DNA from: Methanobacteriota archaeon
Lineage (GTDB): Archaea > Thermoplasmatota > Poseidoniia > Poseidoniales > Thalassarchaeaceae
Length of the DNA: 8,479 bases
Assembly: GCA_002731195.1 (NCBI GenBank)
Contig: PCAI01000012.1
Coordinates: 9,312-17,790, forward strand
Direction: 5' to 3'
The position numbers and the translations under genes are program-made. How positions within the stretch are numbered: position 1 is the first letter of the stretch; each line of letters begins with the position of its first letter. The notes beneath the pieces are model-generated. The model was given only the letters and a program-made list of their open reading frames with translations, was not told where the DNA came from and searched no databases. Shown here piece by piece: positions 5,768 through 8,479 of the stretch.

Positions 5768-6882
5768 AGTGTAATAATATCTTCCAAGAATTCATCCACG
5801 TCCCAATGAATCCCTGAATAAGAAACTCTTTTATTCATATTTTTATCAATTATGTATGTGCTTGTTGAATGGCCAATTTCATAGTCTCCAAGAGTCGCTG
5901 CATGAGGATCAACTTCCTGAGTTGTATTGGACACATCATCATCACTAATTATTGTGCAACTTAACCAGTTTCCATCAGGTCTTTCATATCCTTCATCGCA
6001 CATACAATGAGAACTAGAACCAGTCCCCATGATCCATCCAAATCCATTACAATCTACACCAGGAGGTAAATTACTGATGTTAGCATTACTAGCCACCCAC
6101 GCTAAATTTGTATTCTTGGTTATCACTAAGGAAGTAAAATTCTGAGAATTAATTTTTACCCAACTTTCATTTCCCATATCCCAATTATGTAACTCCCATG
6201 ACCAAGTCTCATTAGCTTCCCAATCTCCTATTTTACCTTCTTCAATATCATAACTTATATCTGCCTTCTCAAATGAAGAATTAGCAAAATCCTCAAAATC
6301 AAGATAGCATTTATCATCCGGCAAATTCCAACATTTATTGTCTATCTTGAATGAAGAGTTATCAGGATTTAATACTCCGAATCTTATCATTTCGTCTTCC
6401 GGAGGTAGGCTATTCGCAATATGCTCATCATCCACAACTACATTCCATGTATTCCAAACATCCTCTATTGTAGAGGCACTTTCATGAGTCAAGTGATCCC
6501 ACTCATATCCCATTCTTTCTGTCCACTCGGAAAGATGTTCGACAGTATCTCTTGCAGGATCAATTGTGATTGATAATATTACAACATCTTTTGCATACTC
6601 TTCTAAATTATCATCTACATAATCTAAATTTGCAGAAATTATCAAACAAACATCAGGACAAGTAGTGTAAATGAACGCAACAACAATTACCATTCCTTCA
6701 TAATCTGCAAATCTAACTAATTCTCCATCTTGATTCTTTAATGTAAAATCTGGGGCCGGAGGGGGATCTTTGTATTCTGTCCCTAATATCATTGAATTAT
6801 CATTTCCGCCAATACATCCAGAAAAGAGTAAAACTAGGGTTATTAAGATTGAATTTAGACTCTGTCCATTCAAACCAAACAC
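5755..6882 (-). CDS. SCO1/SenC-family lipoprotein with long insert and EGF-like motif
   Basis: A 375-residue secreted lipoprotein of the SCO1/SenC thioredoxin-like family, which deliver copper to, or reduce, the CuA site of cytochrome c oxidase. The signal peptide ends in lipobox LFSGC (Cys23). The fold starts at APDFTLKNQDGE (43-54); copper ligands Cys75 and Cys79 lie in YTTCPDVC, and the third ligand is His338 in EIGHSTSTYIIDKN. The normal fold needs about 200 residues. Here roughly residues 155-335 are an insert that holds seven N-x-S/T sequons, cysteines 184 and 192, and an EGF-like pattern at 278-309 (Cys278, CMCDEGY with Cys293/Cys295, Cys309). The GTG start at 6882 directly abuts the TAG of the upstream paralogue, so the pair is almost surely co-translated. 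Copper chaperone function is inferred from family and ligands; the insert's role is unknown. Confidence 0.88.
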   Translation of the reverse strand: MFGLNGQSLNSILITLVLLFSGCIGGNDNSMILGTEYKDPPPAPDFTLKNQDGELVRFADYEGMVIVVAFIYTTCPDVCLIISANLDYVDDNLEEYAKDVVILSITIDPARDTVEHLSEWTERMGYEWDHLTHESASTIEDVWNTWNVVVDDEHIANSLPPEDEMIRFGVLNPDNSSFKIDNKCWNLPDDKCYLDFEDFANSSFEKADISYDIEEGKIGDWEANETWSWELHNWDMGNESWVKINSQNFTSLVITKNTNLAWVASNANISNLPPGVDCNGFGWIMGTGSSSHCMCDEGYERPDGNWLSCTIISDDDVSNTTQEVDPHAATLGDYEIGHSTSTYIIDKNMNKRVSYSGIHWDVDEFLEDIITLTNE

Positions 6883-7611
6883 CTATTCATTGACTAGCAG
6901 CAATATGTCTTCCATGACTAAATCTGGATTCCATAATGTATCTTCCCACCAGACTCTTTGATTCATATTTTTATCAACTATTATTGTTCCTGTGGTATGG
7001 TCAACCCAATAAGTTAGGAGAGGGTGGTGTTTTACTTGTACGTCCGATTCTTCTGATTGTTGCGTATCTAGGCCGCAACCGTCTCCATCTACATCCTCTC
7101 CTTCTGGAGTATCCGGGCATACATCGAATCCATCTGCAACGCCATCACCGTCTACGTCTGAATCATATGTCTGAAGTCCAACATCAAAATTTTTCCATAC
7201 TGGTTCTAATTCTTCTACACTTCCAGTTAGATGCGGCCAGTCTAGACTTCTTGCCTCTGCATAATCATTCATTACGGTAGTATTATCCGTCCATGGATCA
7301 ACAGTTATGGTCAAAATTACGACTTCTTCTCCATAAACATCTCCTAATTGTTCCGATATGAAATCTAGGTTCGCACTGACTATCGGGCAAACATCTGGAC
7401 ATCTGGTGAAGAGGAATGCAATTACTATAACTTTACCTTCTAACTGAGAGAGTTGATAGTACTCTCCATCTCCATCAGTTAGGATAAAATCCTGGGCAGG
7501 TATTGGAGGATTGATGTCATCTCCATAAAAAATATCTTTTTCTTCAGAGCCCATACAACCGGGTAATGTCATTAATAATGAAAATACTATTCCAATTAAT
7601 TTTTTATTCAA
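6883..7611 (-). CDS. SCO1/SenC-family lipoprotein with thrombospondin type 3-like insert
   Basis: A second SCO1/SenC lipoprotein, 242 residues. The lipobox is LPGC (Cys19); the copper ligands Cys71 and Cys75 lie in FTRCPDVCP, and the third ligand is His205 in WVDHTTGTIIVDKN. The C-terminus (DKNMNQRVWW...MEDILLLVNE) closely parallels the downstream paralogue (DKNMNKRVSY...LEDIITLTNE), so the two arose by duplication. An insert at about 150-183 is a thrombospondin type 3-like repeat: Asp-rich DSDVDGDGVADGFDVCPDTP followed by DVDGDGCG, with Cys165 and Cys179 likely bridged. Such repeats bind calcium. The start is TTG at 7611, overlapping the upstream stop as TTGA, preceded 6 bases earlier by the strong site GAGGTGA. 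Role proposed: copper insertion or thiol reduction for a terminal oxidase outside the cytoplasmic membrane. Confidence 0.9.
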   Translation of the reverse strand: MNKKLIGIVFSLLMTLPGCMGSEEKDIFYGDDINPPIPAQDFILTDGDGEYYQLSQLEGKVIVIAFLFTRCPDVCPIVSANLDFISEQLGDVYGEEVVILTITVDPWTDNTTVMNDYAEARSLDWPHLTGSVEELEPVWKNFDVGLQTYDSDVDGDGVADGFDVCPDTPEGEDVDGDGCGLDTQQSEESDVQVKHHPLLTYWVDHTTGTIIVDKNMNQRVWWEDTLWNPDLVMEDILLLVNE

Positions 7612-8168
7612 TTATCCTCACCTCTTTTGATTGTCATCAGAAGCCCAGTAATTAGCATTACCAAAAACGCTAATTCATAAATTTTTATGGGAGTTGTTTT
7701 TTCATTGTCAGAACCATCAATCAGATTTTCATTAAGTGAATACCCAGGTCCTGCCAAATCAAGATTAGATGATTCAGTATGATTATCAAGATATATTACT
7801 AGCCTAAGAACATTCCATAAAGTATCATTTACCATTATCTTTACTCCGTATTCTCCAGCTTCCCACTTTCCTGGTTCCAGCCATATTCTGCATTCATCTG
7901 TTATTGAGGATGCATTAGATGGGCCTACTTCGCACTCAATATCATCTACGCCATCTCCGTTACTATCTACTAATATTGTTCTATTGTGATCGGCAGCATT
8001 GTAGAATATCATTGTAGTATTATCTAATAACTGAGCTTCTGAAGGCTGTAAACTCTCATTTCTCATTATGAATTGAAAATCACTAGCGCCATGGCCAACT
8101 GCTGTTGGCATCAATGTCACTACAATCAACATTACAGCAAGCGACTTAACGCGAGTCATATTTCTCAC
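7608..8168 (-). CDS. Secreted, C-terminally anchored cupredoxin-like protein, function unknown
   Basis: A 186-residue protein not matched to a named family. An N-terminal signal peptide (about 1-25) ends in AVG, which satisfies the -3/-1 rule and would leave His26 as the first mature residue. The beta-rich domain (about 26-130) has a faint cupredoxin look (LQPSEAQLLDNTTMIFYN...DHNRT, then RIWLEPGKWEAGEYGV). It contains a DSNGDGVDD acidic loop (68-76) that could bind calcium, Cys79 and Cys93 that may be bridged, and six N-glycosylation sequons. A linker leads to one transmembrane helix (about 163-180) and a KRGEDN tail, so the domain faces outward. The GTG start overlaps the previous stop as GTGA; ATG at 8159 is an alternative. 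Sitting directly before two SCO genes, it may bind or pass copper, but a classical cupredoxin ligand set (two His, Cys, Met) is not complete. Confidence 0.75.
   Translation of the reverse strand: MRNMTRVKSLAVMLIVVTLMPTAVGHGASDFQFIMRNESLQPSEAQLLDNTTMIFYNAADHNRTILVDSNGDGVDDIECEVGPSNASSITDECRIWLEPGKWEAGEYGVKIMVNDTLWNVLRLVIYLDNHTESSNLDLAGPGYSLNENLIDGSDNEKTTPIKIYELAFLVMLITGLLMTIKRGEDN
7618..7624 (-). promoter_or_regulatory. Strong ribosome binding site that decides a TTG start
   Basis: On the minus strand GAGGTGA lies 6 bases before the TTG at 7611. This is a near-ideal archaeal Shine-Dalgarno sequence and supports the non-ATG start of the first SCO gene. It is located inside the last codons of the preceding membrane-anchored protein, consistent with translational coupling. 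Confidence 0.75.
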
Positions 8169-8479
8169 TCATCATCCATTAAGTCAGTCCACAGAGGAGG
8201 ATAATCATATTGTGGATCATAATCTTCATCAAATTGAATCACATAAATTCCTGAAACCATTTCAGAAACATAGACAAAACCTCGCGGATCATATTGTAAT
8301 CCCCAATCAAAAGGTATCATACATGAAGCCCAACAATCTGCCATATCATATCCCAATACTTCTGTAGCATTATCAATCCATGGAGGGCCTGCAGGCAAGT
8401 AGTATCCTACAGTACGTGTTTCTGCTAATTGCTCAATTGCTTGAAAACCTCTACTAGGTTCTGGTACGCCATTTTCCCA
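8165..8479 (-). CDS. C-terminal end of a secreted beta-propeller-like (LVIVD-type) protein, partial
   Basis: The reading frame stays open to the window edge, so the 5' part is missing; 104 residues plus the stop are visible. The segment DWGLQYDPRGFVYVSEMVSGIYVIQFD (about 58-84 of the visible part) resembles the last blade of LVIVD-repeat or similar propeller proteins, where blades end in G-[IL]-Y-V-[IL]. A CWASC pair (Cys49, Cys53) and an acidic tail DLMDDE are also present. An in-frame TTG at 8398 is not the true start, because similar coding sequence continues beyond it. The stop overlaps the GTG of the cupredoxin-like gene by 4 bases, making this the first visible gene of the copper-related operon. 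The propeller assignment rests on one blade and is tentative. Confidence 0.6.
   Translation of the reverse strand, partial: WENGVPEPSRGFQAIEQLAETRTVGYYLPAGPPWIDNATEVLGYDMADCWASCMIPFDWGLQYDPRGFVYVSEMVSGIYVIQFDEDYDPQYDYPPLWTDLMDDE

Noticed and set aside
6936..7280. 114-codon plus-strand frame opposite the TSP3-containing SCO gene
   Set aside because: Antisense shadow of a gene with clear family motifs; its own translation is low in recognisable structure.
8165..8398. Treating the edge gene as a complete 77-residue protein starting at TTG 8398
   Set aside because: The frame remains open and protein-like to position 8479, so the gene is cut by the window edge.
1..8479. Mobile element, CRISPR array or riboswitch
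   Set aside because: No transposase, integrase, regularly spaced direct repeats or recognisable riboswitch core was seen; tRNA neighbours show no duplicated 3' ends that would suggest an attachment site.

Overview
The window looks like a piece of an AT-rich archaeal chromosome, most plausibly a marine Thermoplasmatota of the Marine Group II/Poseidoniales kind. The basis is an archaeal/eukaryotic-type phenylalanyl-tRNA synthetase alpha chain of about 500 residues, purine-rich GAGGTGA-type ribosome binding sites, frequent GTG and TTG starts, and secreted proteins rich in N-glycosylation sequons. These sit beside bacterial-looking metabolism (SufS-SufE sulfur mobilisation, FolD tetrahydrofolate chemistry). 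The lineage is inferred from gene content; no marker gene in the window proves it.

Left part (1-2675): a tRNA-Glu(TTC) with encoded CCA runs towards a small SLOG/DUF2493-type protein on the minus strand. A 107-base divergent region with a perfect 9-bp inverted repeat separates that gene from sufS-sufE-sufT on the plus strand. SufS takes sulfur from cysteine, SufE accepts the persulfide, and the SufT-like DUF59 protein probably helps iron-sulfur maturation. The SufBCD scaffold is not in the window.

Middle (2672-5722): folD on the minus strand meets sufT tail to tail with overlapping stop codons and lies just downstream of tRNA-Thr(TGT), so the two may be co-transcribed. Divergent from that tRNA is an unrecognised two-helix membrane protein with a C-terminal zinc ribbon, followed by pheS. 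No pheT lies next to pheS.

Right part (5755-8479): a tightly packed minus-strand run of four genes for secreted or membrane-anchored proteins, joined by 4-base overlaps or abutting codons. In transcription order these are the C-terminal end of a beta-propeller-like protein cut by the window edge; a small cupredoxin-like protein with a C-terminal membrane anchor, whose predicted mature N-terminus is histidine; and two tandem SCO1/SenC-family lipoproteins. Both SCO proteins keep the CxxxC and His copper ligands. Each carries a different insert just before the copper-binding His: a thrombospondin type 3-like calcium-binding repeat in one, and a long sequon-rich segment ending in an EGF-like CxCxxGY...C motif in the other. 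The set reads as an outer-face copper handling or terminal-oxidase assembly module and is the most unusual part of the window. No mobile element, CRISPR array or rRNA was seen, and no gene-free stretch exceeds about 110 bases.
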